From Chaetoceros tenuissimus (lineage: Eukaryota > Bacillariophyta > Thalassiosirophyceae > Chaetocerotales > Chaetocerotaceae): a stretch of 64,000 nucleotides of DNA. Where the stretch lies: NCBI GenBank assembly GCA_021927905.1, contig BLLK01000027.1, forward strand, positions 62,001-126,000, in the 5' to 3' direction. Both the position numbers and the translations under genes were made by a program. The notes under the pieces were generated by a model. The model was not told where the DNA came from. It did not search any database and saw only the letters and a program-made list of their open reading frames with translations. Positions 42,605-52,548 of this stretch are shown piece by piece (the stretch's first letter is position 1; every line of letters starts with the position of its first letter).

Positions 42605-43969
42605 TTACTGGAAAAAATTGCTAAATACCGAAGAAATACCGCTCACCAAGGTATCATTATCCGCAGAGTGAGGTCTAGCAACAACTACTGGTAAGCCATT
42701 ATCATCTGCTCTAGACATTTCCTCCATCTGTTCAGTTAACTGCTGAATCAGACGATTTTGCTCATCCAAAAGCTTATTTTTGGTGTTAATGATGTCGTTT
42801 AATTTGGCAATCTTCTCGTCATCTAGAGACTCCGCTCTTTTCAACTCAGCTGGTAGGATAGGAGTATTTTGGACGTCATTATTTTGATTCATTTTTTCCA
42901 TTTCCCTTTTTGATGAGATTTGATGGAGCAAGGCCTTCAACTGCATTTCCTTCATGGCTTTCTTTCGTGCCTTCATTTCTGATGTTTGTGATTGAGCACT
43001 CTTTGGCCTCGATAAAGTAGTAGGAATGTAGATGTCATCCGCTTCTTCTTCCTCCTCTTCTTCAGCAATAGAAAAAGCAACAGATCTAGGAGACACAGAA
43101 GATTTCTCGGAAAATGTTTTCTCATTAGTCAACAATGTCTCACTAGTTTGAGGAAGTTCATCCACCTCTTCAGGGTCTAACTCTACTTCTAAGCTATTGG
43201 TAGATTCTTGCTTAGTTGGAGTTTTTTGAGCATCAGCATCCACCTCAAGGTGGCTGTTTCTTCTCCTGACAGTATTGCTTCTTCTATCCCAGACCTGAAC
43301 ATCATTCTCTACGGCGACGACTTTATTCGAGCTGCGACCCCATTTGTGAATAGAATCTGTTTTGCTTGTAACAGTGTATTTGCTTGTCACACTCATGTTG
43401 TCGTTTGCCTCAATGCTTGAAGACTTCTTCGGAGCTTTGGTTTGGGTTTCTTGAGCATCAGCATCCACCTCAAGGTGGCTGTTTCTTCTCCTGACAGTAT
43501 TGCTTCTTCTATCCCAGACCTGAACATTTCTCTCTACGGCGACGACTTTATTCGAGCTGCGATCCCATTTGTGAATAGAATCTGTTTTGCTTGTAACAGT
43601 GTATTTGCTTGTCACACTCATGTTGTCGTTGATATCACTGGACACCGTCTTTAACGTACAATCTCCAGACATGTTCAATCGTTTGGAGGATTTCTTGATG
43701 TTGCCATCTTCATCTGATCTTGCCACAACCTCTTGTTTCCCATTCACAACCTTTCTTGAAGCATCCCACTTGGGAATTGAAAAATCTACAACTTTGTTTT
43801 GTTGGTGGTCCCAAATAGCAACAGAGTTGCTCGCGTTGCTCACTACAGACTTGTCATCCCTCACAATACGAACAACCTTATTTTGTGATCTATCCCATCT
43901 CGACACTGAAAGTGCTGACACGGAGTTATTTGATACAGAAATTGTATCTACTTCTGTTGCTGCAGGCAT
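42605..43969 (-). CDS. Unrecognised protein with WDxxxNKVV repeats and C-terminal coiled coil, 454 aa
   Basis: Single exon. The N-terminal half has seven copies of a short motif: RWDRSQNKVVRI, IWDHQQNKVVDF, KWDASRKVV, KWDRSSNKVVAV, VWDRRSNTVRRR, KWGRSSNKVVAV and VWDRRSNTVRRR. The last four belong to a direct duplication in the DNA (75 codons period). After a Glu run (EEEEEEEADD) a heptad-like coiled coil follows (KLNDIINTKNKLLDEQNRL), ending SVFSNFFQ. No signal peptide or membrane segment. Known function: none recognised; possibly cytoskeletal or scaffold. Confidence 0.65.
   Translation of the reverse strand: MPAATEVDTISVSNNSVSALSVSRWDRSQNKVVRIVRDDKSVVSNASNSVAIWDHQQNKVVDFSIPKWDASRKVVNGKQEVVARSDEDGNIKKSSKRLNMSGDCTLKTVSSDINDNMSVTSKYTVTSKTDSIHKWDRSSNKVVAVERNVQVWDRRSNTVRRRNSHLEVDADAQETQTKAPKKSSSIEANDNMSVTSKYTVTSKTDSIHKWGRSSNKVVAVENDVQVWDRRSNTVRRRNSHLEVDADAQKTPTKQESTNSLEVELDPEEVDELPQTSETLLTNEKTFSEKSSVSPRSVAFSIAEEEEEEEADDIYIPTTLSRPKSAQSQTSEMKARKKAMKEMQLKALLHQISSKREMEKMNQNNDVQNTPILPAELKRAESLDDEKIAKLNDIINTKNKLLDEQNRLIQQLTEQMEEMSRADDNGLPVVVARPHSADNDTLVSGISSVFSNFFQ
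43227..43633. repeat. In-frame tandem duplication, period 225 bp
   Basis: About 180 bp at 43227-43408 repeats almost exactly at 43452-43633 inside the WD..NKVV gene. The period is a multiple of three, so the frame is kept and 75 codons are duplicated. Confidence 0.85.
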
Positions 43970-44700
43970 GTTGGGGTTTGAATTGGGATGTACTGAACAA
44001 AAGATGCGATAGGAAAGTTATAATAGATTACTGTAGAAGAATGATCGACCTTGTAATCTATCTGTGGTTATCACGTTGAGAATCTACTTTCGCCTTCTTG
44101 GGAAATACATTTGAAAAGAAAACACCAATCAACAACAGCTACGTATGGTACCGTATTTTCATTTTCATCGGCAGCAGCTTGAGGTTCGCGTCCTCTGTAT
44201 AATTTGAATGTGAAAAGTGCCGGAGAAATGAGTATTTTCATAAAAAGTGACAAAAATGTGGTAAACTGCCGAATTAGTGAGAGAGTTTTCCAGGTTCTTT
44301 CTCATTCTTGATTGTATTTTGTGTCGAAAAGGGACTTTTAGTCATCTTTCTTGTTCTACTCGTAAACAATCATTCCCTTCCTATCATTATGAATATTAGA
44401 AATGAATAGAAATCACTATCGCTGTTTCGTAATATTTTTTATGATTTCATACTTTTGCATATTCCAACTTCAATGATTTAGACATCATAAACACTTCAGA
44501 ATGGTAATATGGAAAACGGAGAAACCTTTTACAGAAGTGCGCCGATATATCTATTTTTGTCACAGTCGTATTTGTGATGTGCGCGAAGGTGTTTTGGGAA
44601 CTCTGCCGTAGTAAGCGAACACAAAAGCTTTCCAGGAGATTGCATCTTTCAAACCCAAGTTCTAACAATATTCATATACCGGTAGCACTTAAACTCATTC
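43970..44700. promoter_or_regulatory. Divergent spacer (WD..NKVV gene and first PSD-stalk gene)
   Basis: 731 bp, AT-rich, no supported gene. The last ~60 bp before 44701 resemble the sequence before 47207, so the tandem gene duplication includes a little of the promoter. Confidence 0.4.
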
Positions 44701-46339
44701 ATGATCAATATGCATGTCAAATTGTTTGCAACGTCTCTTCTTTCATTATATCTACATGTTGACGGTCAAGCATGTGTGAACGATCCTGACTTTACTTTCA
44801 AAACCCTGAGCGGAAAAACCAAAAAGTGTCAGTGGGTAGCAAACAAGCAAAAACGCCAAAAGAAGTACTGTCAAGGAGGGAAAAGCTCTGAGTCTATAGA
44901 TGTTTACCTCAACTGTCAATCCATTTGCCGTAGCTGTGTAGTGGATACTACAGATGATAGTACTTTCGAGTTCGAACTGGTAGATAGAAATGGTGTGGGT
45001 AATGGAAAAATGAAGAAGTGCGAATGGTTGAACCATTGGAAACCAGAAAAGGCTGAGAAACGTCAAAATCACTATTGTGTGAAAGGAGGGAAAGGGAAAG
45101 CAGTAGCTGCGTTCGGATGCAGAGCAACATGCAAGACTTTTGAAGGCTATGTGCCATATGTACAAATTACAAATGCACCTACAAAGGCTCCGACAACCCC
45201 AGGACCAACACCTACGGCACCATTTCCGGCGCCTTCTCGTCCACCTTCGCCTATGCCATCACCTTTCCCAACTTTAAGACCAACAAGTAGTCCATCAGAT
45301 GCACCTTCTATGGTTCCTTCGACCAGCCCATCTGATTCTCCGTCCAAGGTACCATCGGATAGTCCATCTATGGAACCTTCTACAGTACCGTCCGACAGTC
45401 CGTCATTAGTACCAAGTGGTAAGGATTGTTTTTTGATTGTAATTGCTATTTACATTTATTATATGATATCAGAGAGACAAGATACTGTGATTATCTATGA
45501 TACACTACTTCCTTCGATATCAACTGAGTTTGTCATTCTCATTTCACCTTTCATCTCTCATGTATATCTTTCACCTTTTACTATTCTATCTTTCTGTCAC
45601 TTGACTCTGCTACCTTCAATATTTTAATCATCTCAATAGACGTACCTTCAGACCAGCCAAGTTCAATTCCCTCTGACATTCCAAGTGATGTCCCAAGTGG
45701 TAAGATCGTCGCATCTAATATTTGTTGTTTTGCAAATGTAGCATGGTTTGAGAGATTGTGGAATTGAAAGACTATGAATGGCATATGCTACTTCTCTGAA
45801 TATATCTTTTGTTTTTCGTGCTCATTTCACCATTCGTGTCTCATATATGCCTTTTTCTTTTGCTTAACACCTTCACCTTTCATTTTACTTGACTAACTCT
45901 AACATTGCATTAATCTCTTCTCAATAGATGCCCCCTCCGACCAGCCAAGTTCAATTCCGTCTGATGTTCCGTCTGATGTTCCAAGTGGTAAGTGTCGCCA
46001 CACTAGAGAATTCGCACCTTTCACTTTCATCTTTCATTTGACCTTGACTTTACTAAAACTCCATTATTTCATTCATGATCCAAACTCAAAAGACGTCCCT
46101 TCAGACCAACCAAGTGACATTCCGTCTGATGTTCCGTCTGATGTTCCAAGTGGTGAGTAAACTATCAGTCAATAGATGAAGACGTTTCAAATATAAACCG
46201 GAAACTTTGCATTTTTGCATTTTTGTGTTTTCATTTTGCCTTGAACTAATTTCTCGTTGTACAATCAATGATAATAGATGTACCGTCTGATGTACCGTCT
46301 GATGAACCTTCTAAAGCTCCTTCTGTTCCACCCGTCTAA
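44701..46339 (+). CDS. Secreted double Cys-module protein with Pro-Ser-Asp stalk, copy A, 319 aa, five exons
   Basis: Exons 44701-45418, 45640-45699, 45928-45987, 46093-46152 and 46278-46339. Every intron interrupts a codon after its first base (G|GT...AG), so internal exons are symmetric and exactly 60 bp. The signal peptide (MHVKLFATSLLSLYLHVDG) is followed by two modules of the form C..DF.F..C.W......R..YC...C...C..C, a TKAPTTPGPTPTAPFPAPS linker, and then tetrapeptide PSDx repeats supplied by the mini-exons. Likely extracellular or cell-wall associated. Nearly identical over exon 1 to the gene at 47207, hence a recent tandem duplicate. No enzymatic domain; function unknown. Stop TAA at 46337-46339. 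Confidence 0.8.
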
Positions 46340-47206
46340 AAGAAGAGGAAAGAATTCATCTGTAATTTATCGCAATGGTATCTTTATATGGTTTTAAAAT
46401 ACGCGTGAAATTTTCAAGGCTTGGATTCTCAGAGATTGAATAATCTGAAGTGGTGTCTAGGAACCCCTTAAAAATAGTAATTTAAGAATTAGGTAATTCT
46501 TTTCAATTGATTTCTGACTGAAAAGGATATTTCGAAAAGAAAGATCGGTGAATTGGTGAATTGGTAATTATTTCGAGTAGGCAGAAGTTGACATTGTTTC
46601 AATTAATATAAAAAAAATTCAAATTTATCATGGAGAGTCTAGTCTGTACACACGATAAAAAGCGGTTCTGATGAGACACATTGTAACGTTTCACGATTAT
46701 TTACTTATGACACTACGTAGACTTCGCAAGGTCAGGAATCTAAATAATATTTTCGCACGAGTCGACTAAGGTACTACTCATACGTACAGGAAACTGCGTA
46801 ATGCTTGGTACATTCGTCTTGTTCTCGAGAAAAACGGAGTTGGTGTAGTAGGGAATAGATTGATGTCGGATTTAATTCAATTAGAAGTGGAAATATTTCA
46901 AGCATATGAACAGGAATAAGGTATATAGTAGTCAGCACAAGCCACACGATGATTCGATTCCAAACCTACGAACGATTACAATGTGTCCTTGAAGTCAACC
47001 CATATCAACGATGAGACACTGCGGAGCAACTTTTGAAACATTCGAACCCGAACCCCGACGTCTCTGTAAAATCTTTTCATTCCTATTCTCACACAGGTCG
47101 TGCACAAATAAGTGAACCAGAACCCCATCTTCATTCTACCTGATGATCTCGGGGAGAGTGCCTCTCAAACACTAGTTCTAACACTAAGTACCACTTTTAC
47201 TCATTC
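46340..47206. other. Intergenic between the duplicated PSD-stalk genes
   Basis: 867 bp; no coding frame or known element. Similarity to the upstream region of copy A is limited to roughly the last 60 bp. Confidence 0.4.
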
Positions 47207-49807
47207 ATGATCAACATGCATCTCAAATTTAAATTGTTTGCAACGTCTCTTCTTTCATTATATCTACATGTTGACGGTCAAGCATGTGTGAACGATCCTG
47301 ACTTTACTTTCAAAAACAATATCGGGAAAACAAAAAAGTGTCAGTGGGTAGCAAACAAGCAAAAACGCCAAAAGAAGTACTGTCAAGGAGGGAAAAGCTC
47401 CGAAGCTATAGATGTTTACATCAACTGCCAAGCCACTTGCCGTGACTGTGTAGTGGATACTACAGATGATAGTACTTTCGAGTTCGAACTGGTAGATAGA
47501 AATGGTGTGGGTAATGGAAAAATGAAGAAGTGCGAATGGTTGAACCATTGGAAACCAGAAAAGGCTGAGAAACGTCAAAATCACTATTGTGTGAAAGGAG
47601 GGAAAGGGAAAGCAGTAGCTGCGTTCGGATGCAGAGCAACATGCAAGACTTTTGAAGGCTATGTGCCATATGTACAAATTACAAATGCACCTACAAAGGC
47701 TCCGACAACCCCAGGACCAACACCTACGGCACCATTTCCGGCGCCTTCTCGTCCACCTTCGCCTATGCCATCACCTTTCCCAACTTTAAGACCAACAAGT
47801 AGTCCATCAGATGCACCTTCTATGGTTCCGTCAGTGTCCCCTTCAGACCAGCCAAGTTTAATTCCGTCATCAGCACCAAGTGATGTTCCAAGTGGTAAGC
47901 ACGTCACATCCGGTACTTATTGTTTTGCAAATATTATATTGTTTGAGAGATTGAGTTATAATCCAATACAGGAAATCTTTCAACGTTCTTGGAGTTTATA
48001 TTGATCATTTCACCTTTCATTTCTTGTGCATCTCTTTCACATTTCACTATTCCATCTATCACTTGACTCTGCTAACTTCAACATTTCAATCATCTCATTT
48101 CAAAAGTCGTACCTTCGGATCAGCCAAGTTCAATCCCATCTGATGTTCCAAGTGGTAAGACCTTTGCAATTTTTTGTGTACGCTATTGATGTCTACTGTT
48201 TTATCATTCTCATAAGTTTCATCCTTCACTCTTCATTTCACTTGACTTTACTAACTCCATTGTCTCATTCAAACTTAATAGACGTTCCGTCAGACCAGCC
48301 AAGCGACATTCCGTCTGATGTTCCAAGTGGTGAGTGATCTATGTGTCATCAACCTAAGACTTTCGCACCTGCCACCTTCATCTTTCATTTGACCTTGACT
48401 TGCTAACTCCAATATCTTATTTCCAACTCAATAGACGTCCCTTCAGACCAACCAAGCGACATTCCGTCTGATGTTCCAAGTGGTGAGTAATCTATGTATC
48501 ATTATTACTGAGACTTTGGCACTTGTCAACTTCATCCTTCATTTGACCTTGACTTTGCTAACTTCAACATGACAATAGATGTTCCTTCAGACCAACCAAG
48601 CGACATTCCGTCTGATGTTCCGAGTGGTGAGTAAATGAAAAAATGTTTGACCTTTCCATTCTTTGCGTGATTTACACTTTACTAACTTTGTTCTGCTCGA
48701 TAGATCAACCTTCAGATACTCCGTCTGATGTTCCGTCTGACGTACCAAGTGGTAAGTATCGTCACAATAACGAATTCGCATCTTTCACATTCATCCTTCA
48801 TTTGACTTTGACTTTGCTAACTCCAATATCTTATTTCCAACTCAATAGACGTCCCTTCAGACCAGCCAAGCGACATTCCGTCTGATGTTCCAAGTGGTGA
48901 GTAATCTATGTGTCATCAACCTAAGACTTTCGCACCTGCCACCTTCATCTTTCATTTGACCTTGACTTGCTAACTCCAATATCTTATTTCCAACTCAATA
49001 GACGTCCCTTCAGACCAACCAAGCGACATTCCGTCTGATGTTCCAAGTGGTGAGTAATCTATGTATCATTATTACTGAGACTTTGGCACTTGTCAACTTC
49101 ATCCTTCATTTGACCTTGACTTGCTAACTCGAATCTTTCAACTCAATAGACGTCCCTTCAGACGTCCCTTCAGACCAGCCAAGCGACATTCCGTCTGATG
49201 TTCCAAGTGGTGAGTAATCTATGTATCATTATTACTGAGATTTTTGCATCTGTCACCTTCATCTTTCAATTGACTTTGACTTCACTAACTTGGATATGAC
49301 AATAGACGTTCCGTCAGACCAACCAAGCGACATTCCGTCTGATGTTCCAAGTGGTGGGTAAATGAAGAATGGTTTGCCCTTTCCCTTCTTTGCGTGATTT
49401 ACACTTTACTAACTTTGTTCTGCTCGATAGACCAACCTTCAGACCAACCAAGTGACACTCCGTCTGATGTTCCGTCTGATGTACCAAGTGGTGAGTAAAC
49501 AATTTGTCATTGCAACTGAGATTTTCGCATCTTTCACATTCATCCGACTTTGACTTTGACTTTGCTAACTCCAATATCTTATTCCCAACTCAATAGACGT
49601 CCCTTCAGACCAGCCAAGTGACACTCCGTCTGATGTTCCGTCTGATGTTCCAAGTGGTGAGTAAACTATCAGTCAAATAAAAGTGGATTTTTTGCATATT
49701 TTCTTTTCATTTTCCAGTGAACTAACTACCTTGTTACACAATCAATGACAATAGATGTACCATCTAATCAACCTTCGTGCACAGGGGGACCTACAAACTG
49801 CCCTTAA
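47207..49807 (+). CDS. Secreted double Cys-module protein with Pro-Ser-Asp stalk, copy B, 434 aa, thirteen exons
   Basis: Exon 1 is 47207-47894. Exons 2-12 start at 48107, 48282, 48435, 48579, 48704, 48849, 49002, 49150, 49306, 49431 and 49597, and are 48 or 60 bp long (16 or 20 codons). Exon 13 is 49755-49807. All introns are phase 1, and summing the exons gives 1305 bases, a clean frame. Each internal exon encodes roughly DVPSDQPSDIPSDVPSG. Exon 1 matches copy A: signal peptide, two Cys modules, Pro/Thr linker. The final exon ends SCTGGPTNCP, adding two cysteines absent from copy A. The exon-10 donor is GTGGGT, weaker than the others. The product is presumably an extended extracellular stalk protein. 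Confidence 0.82.
48282..49656 (+). repeat. Tandem array of mini-exon + intron units with a ~567-bp higher-order duplication
   Basis: Not only the exons but also the introns between them are similar (shared CTTCATCTTTCATTTGACC, TTGCTAACTCCAATATCTTA, CTCGATAG segments). The exons at 48282 and 48435 and their introns recur at 48849 and 49002, exactly 567 bp later. The exons at 48579 and 48704 correspond to 49306 and 49431, with one extra exon (49150) between. Expansion therefore occurred by duplication of whole genomic blocks. Confidence 0.8.
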
Positions 49808-49878
49808 TTCTGCTCGCTTATATGTCATATCCTACATTTTCGTGAAAAAGATTGAATTTGTCAGAAGTATGAATTTAT

Positions 49879-50285
49879 ACAAGTCAGGTTGAAATCGGTT
49901 TGTTTGTTTTTTCCTTTCGAAACTACGAATAAGTAAATGATAGTACATAGTAGGTTCACCCTATTTTGTAAAAAGGGCAGCACTTAGCTTATGTTAGAAT
50001 GTCTGTACAATAGACAATAGAATGGTCCTAGGTAGAGTGTCTTTTACTTGCAGACAGTCTGACCTTCTATCCGTCAATCATGTCAAGTAGGTAGTTACAA
50101 TTGTGAGAATGAACGAATCATCTTCACCCATTTAGAGTCAACAGTTAGTAGTGCGACGCGAACAATAGAACGGAGCGAATCATTTCACCCCGTTGGGGTC
50201 ATCTGTTTGTAGTGTGACACGAACGAACGCACGAACGGAAAAATAAACGGGGTAAGGAATCGGTTCCCTGACAAACCGATAATAA
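49879..50285 (-). repeat. Dispersed non-coding repeat, copy 2 (about 407 bp)
   Basis: Reverse-complement counterpart of 2400-2812, matching end to end. It lies 72 bp after the stop of PSD-stalk copy B. No open frame. Class uncertain (non-autonomous DNA element or solo LTR). Confidence 0.75.
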
Positions 50286-50780
50286 ATTTTCGACTCTGGC
50301 TTAATTATCCATATTATTTGAGTTCGTATACAACAATTTTGTTGTCATTATTTTAACGTATAATTTACATTATAATTTATTTCTCTGCTTGTTTGATTTT
50401 TGTTCATGTCGTGCTTCCCTGTTATCGACGGACGTAAGTGAAAGAAACATACCTTCTTTGAGGATAGTGCAATTTTAATTTTGAAAAAGCTGTTGATGGG
50501 AACCTACGTACTACTACGTACGCATTTTATCTAGCAACAGCGCTACGTGGCTATGATAGCTAGCTACTCGAAAGGTAAACAAAAAGAGTTTGATGGACAA
50601 ACTTGAAGGAGCTTGAAGTTGTGTGAATGTGTAGTACGTAGGTACTTATGTGTATTGTATCACAACATCCATGTATCTTGCATCTTCATCTTCAAAAGTA
50701 GCACCCTCATCTCTATTTAATAAGAAATAAAACTCCAATTATTTCATCACACACGCACCTTCTCATCTTACCGGACCACT
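50286..50780. promoter_or_regulatory. Catalase upstream region
   Basis: 495 bp. Contains TACGTACTACTACGTACG, an interrupted palindrome, at about 50504-50522 and a TATA-like CTATTTAATAAG at about 50713-50725. No gene. Confidence 0.4.
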
Positions 50781-52400
50781 ATGAGAGATCCAGCAACAAA
50801 CCAACTTCAGACCCATGCTGATGAAGCCTCCAACAGCAATCGCATCTCAGAAATAACAACTTCAAATGGAGCCCCTGTGGATTCCCTCACTGCATCTACT
50901 ACTGCTGGAAAGAAGGGTCCAATCGTTCTGCAAGATTTTACTCTTATTGACCATATTGCTCATTTTGATAGAGAAAGGATCCCAGAAAGAGTTGTGCATG
51001 CCAAAGGTTCGGGAGCATTTGGATACTTCCAAACTACATCTTCGACTGTCCCTTCCTTCTGTAAAGCAAAAATGTTTGACACTGTAAACAAAGTAACACC
51101 AGTATCAGTTCGCTTCTCCACAGTCGGAGGAGAATCAGGTAGTGCAGACACAGTCAGAGATCCAAGAGGATTCGCAATCAAATTTTACACCGAAGAAGGA
51201 AACTGGGATTTGGTTGGTAACAACACTCCCATCTTTTTCTTGAGAGACCCTATCCTTTTTCCTAGCTTCATTCATACACAGAAACGCAATCCAGCTACTC
51301 ATTTGGGCGATCCAGATATGTTTTGGGATTTTATTTCTCTTCGTCCAGAAACTGTCCATCAGGTATCATTCTTATTTAGTGATAGAGGAATCCCCAATGG
51401 ATATCGCCACATGAATGGATACGGATCTCATACATTCAAGAATGTCAATGCGAAGGGAGAACCATGCTATGTCAAGTATCACCTGAAAACAGATCAGGGA
51501 ATCTCCAATCTTTCTCCGGATGTAGCAGCCAAGATTGCATCCAGCGATCCGGATTATTCGACTAGAGACTTGTACAATTCTATTGCAAAGGGCGATTTCC
51601 CTTCATGGACAATGTATGTTCAAATCATGGATTATCAAGAAGCAAAGGATTCATCTTTTAACCCATTTGACTTGACCAAAATTTGGCCTCACGATAAATA
51701 CCCTCTTCAGGAAATTGGAAGGCTTGTGTTGAACAGAAACCCAAAGGATTACTTTGCAGAAGTTGAACAACTAGCATTTGCTCCAAGCCACCTCATTCCA
51801 GGAATAGAACCGTCACCTGATAAGATGCTTCAAGCGCGTCTTTTCTCATATCCAGATACTCATCGTCATAGACTTGGAGCAAATTACCAGCAAATCCCAG
51901 TAAATGCTCCAATGAAGGCTGATAATTATCAACGGGATGGACCAATGACTGTCAACAGTAATGGAGGTGGGGGTCCTAATTATTTCCCAAATACTTTCTT
52001 TGGACCAAGAGCTGACACATCCGGAAGAGCAACTAATCATTCAGATGCTGTCACTGGTGATGTAGAAAGAGTGGAAACAGGAGACGAAGATAACTTTTCA
52101 CAATGCAAACAATTTTTCAACAAAACTTTGAATGCTGAAGAACGTGATAGATTGACAAGTAATATCGCTGAGCACATGGTCAATGCTTCTGAGGTAATTC
52201 GTAATAGAGCAATTGCGAACTTTTCCTCAGTCGATAAGACATATGGAAGAATGATTCGTGAGAAGGTAGATGCTTTGATCCAAAATGGAGAAGGATCCAA
52301 GGAAATTAAGGTTGATGTTGCACCTCTTAATCCTCCTAGAAAAGTCATGTCAAAGAACGTGTGCCCTTTTGGATTCTCATCAAGCAGATCCAGATTATAA
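50781..52400 (+). CDS. Catalase, probably peroxisomal, 539 aa
   Basis: Heme catalase converting hydrogen peroxide to water and oxygen. Visible motifs: [20 protein letters not shown] with the distal catalytic His, the serine of [23 protein letters not shown] with the catalytic Asn, and [15 protein letters not shown] with the proximal heme-ligating Tyr. Length is that of a small-subunit clade catalase with a ~55-residue N-terminal extension. The C-terminus is SRSRL, and SRL is a good type-1 peroxisome targeting signal. Intronless. It sits head-on to the sulfatase gene (about 150 bp between stops). All active-site residues look intact. Confidence 0.96.
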   Translation: MRDPATNQLQTHADEASNSNRISEITTSNGAPVDSLTASTTAGKKGPIVLQDFTLIDHIAHFDRERIPERVVHAKGSGAFGYFQTTSSTVPSFCKAKMFDTVNKVTPVSVRFSTVGGESGSADTVRDPRGFAIKFYTEEGNWDLVGNNTPIFFLRDPILFPSFIHTQKRNPATHLGDPDMFWDFISLRPETVHQVSFLFSDRGIPNGYRHMNGYGSHTFKNVNAKGEPCYVKYHLKTDQGISNLSPDVAAKIASSDPDYSTRDLYNSIAKGDFPSWTMYVQIMDYQEAKDSSFNPFDLTKIWPHDKYPLQEIGRLVLNRNPKDYFAEVEQLAFAPSHLIPGIEPSPDKMLQARLFSYPDTHRHRLGANYQQIPVNAPMKADNYQRDGPMTVNSNGGGGPNYFPNTFFGPRADTSGRATNHSDAVTGDVERVETGDEDNFSQCKQFFNKTLNAEERDRLTSNIAEHMVNASEVIRNRAIANFSSVDKTYGRMIREKVDALIQNGEGSKEIKVDVAPLNPPRKVMSKNVCPFGFSSSRSRL

Positions 52401-52548
52401 ATGCAAAGCTAAACCTATATTTGTTTTTAATTAACAGAACTTATTATTATTTCATGTAAACTGAATCTGGTTTGTTCTGGTTACACACAGAATAAAATTA
52501 GGCTTTGACTTTTATTATATTTCCACAGTATTCATTTGAAAAGATTAC

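Noticed and set aside
48107-49656. Regularly spaced near-identical repeats that at first sight resemble a CRISPR array or minisatellite
   Set aside because: Each repeat is a 48/60-bp coding exon with AG/GT borders and constant phase, and the spacers are introns similar to one another; the context is clearly eukaryotic.
50490-50530. Palindromic TACGTAC cluster as an origin or recombination site
   Set aside because: Short, low-complexity and in a promoter; no further evidence.
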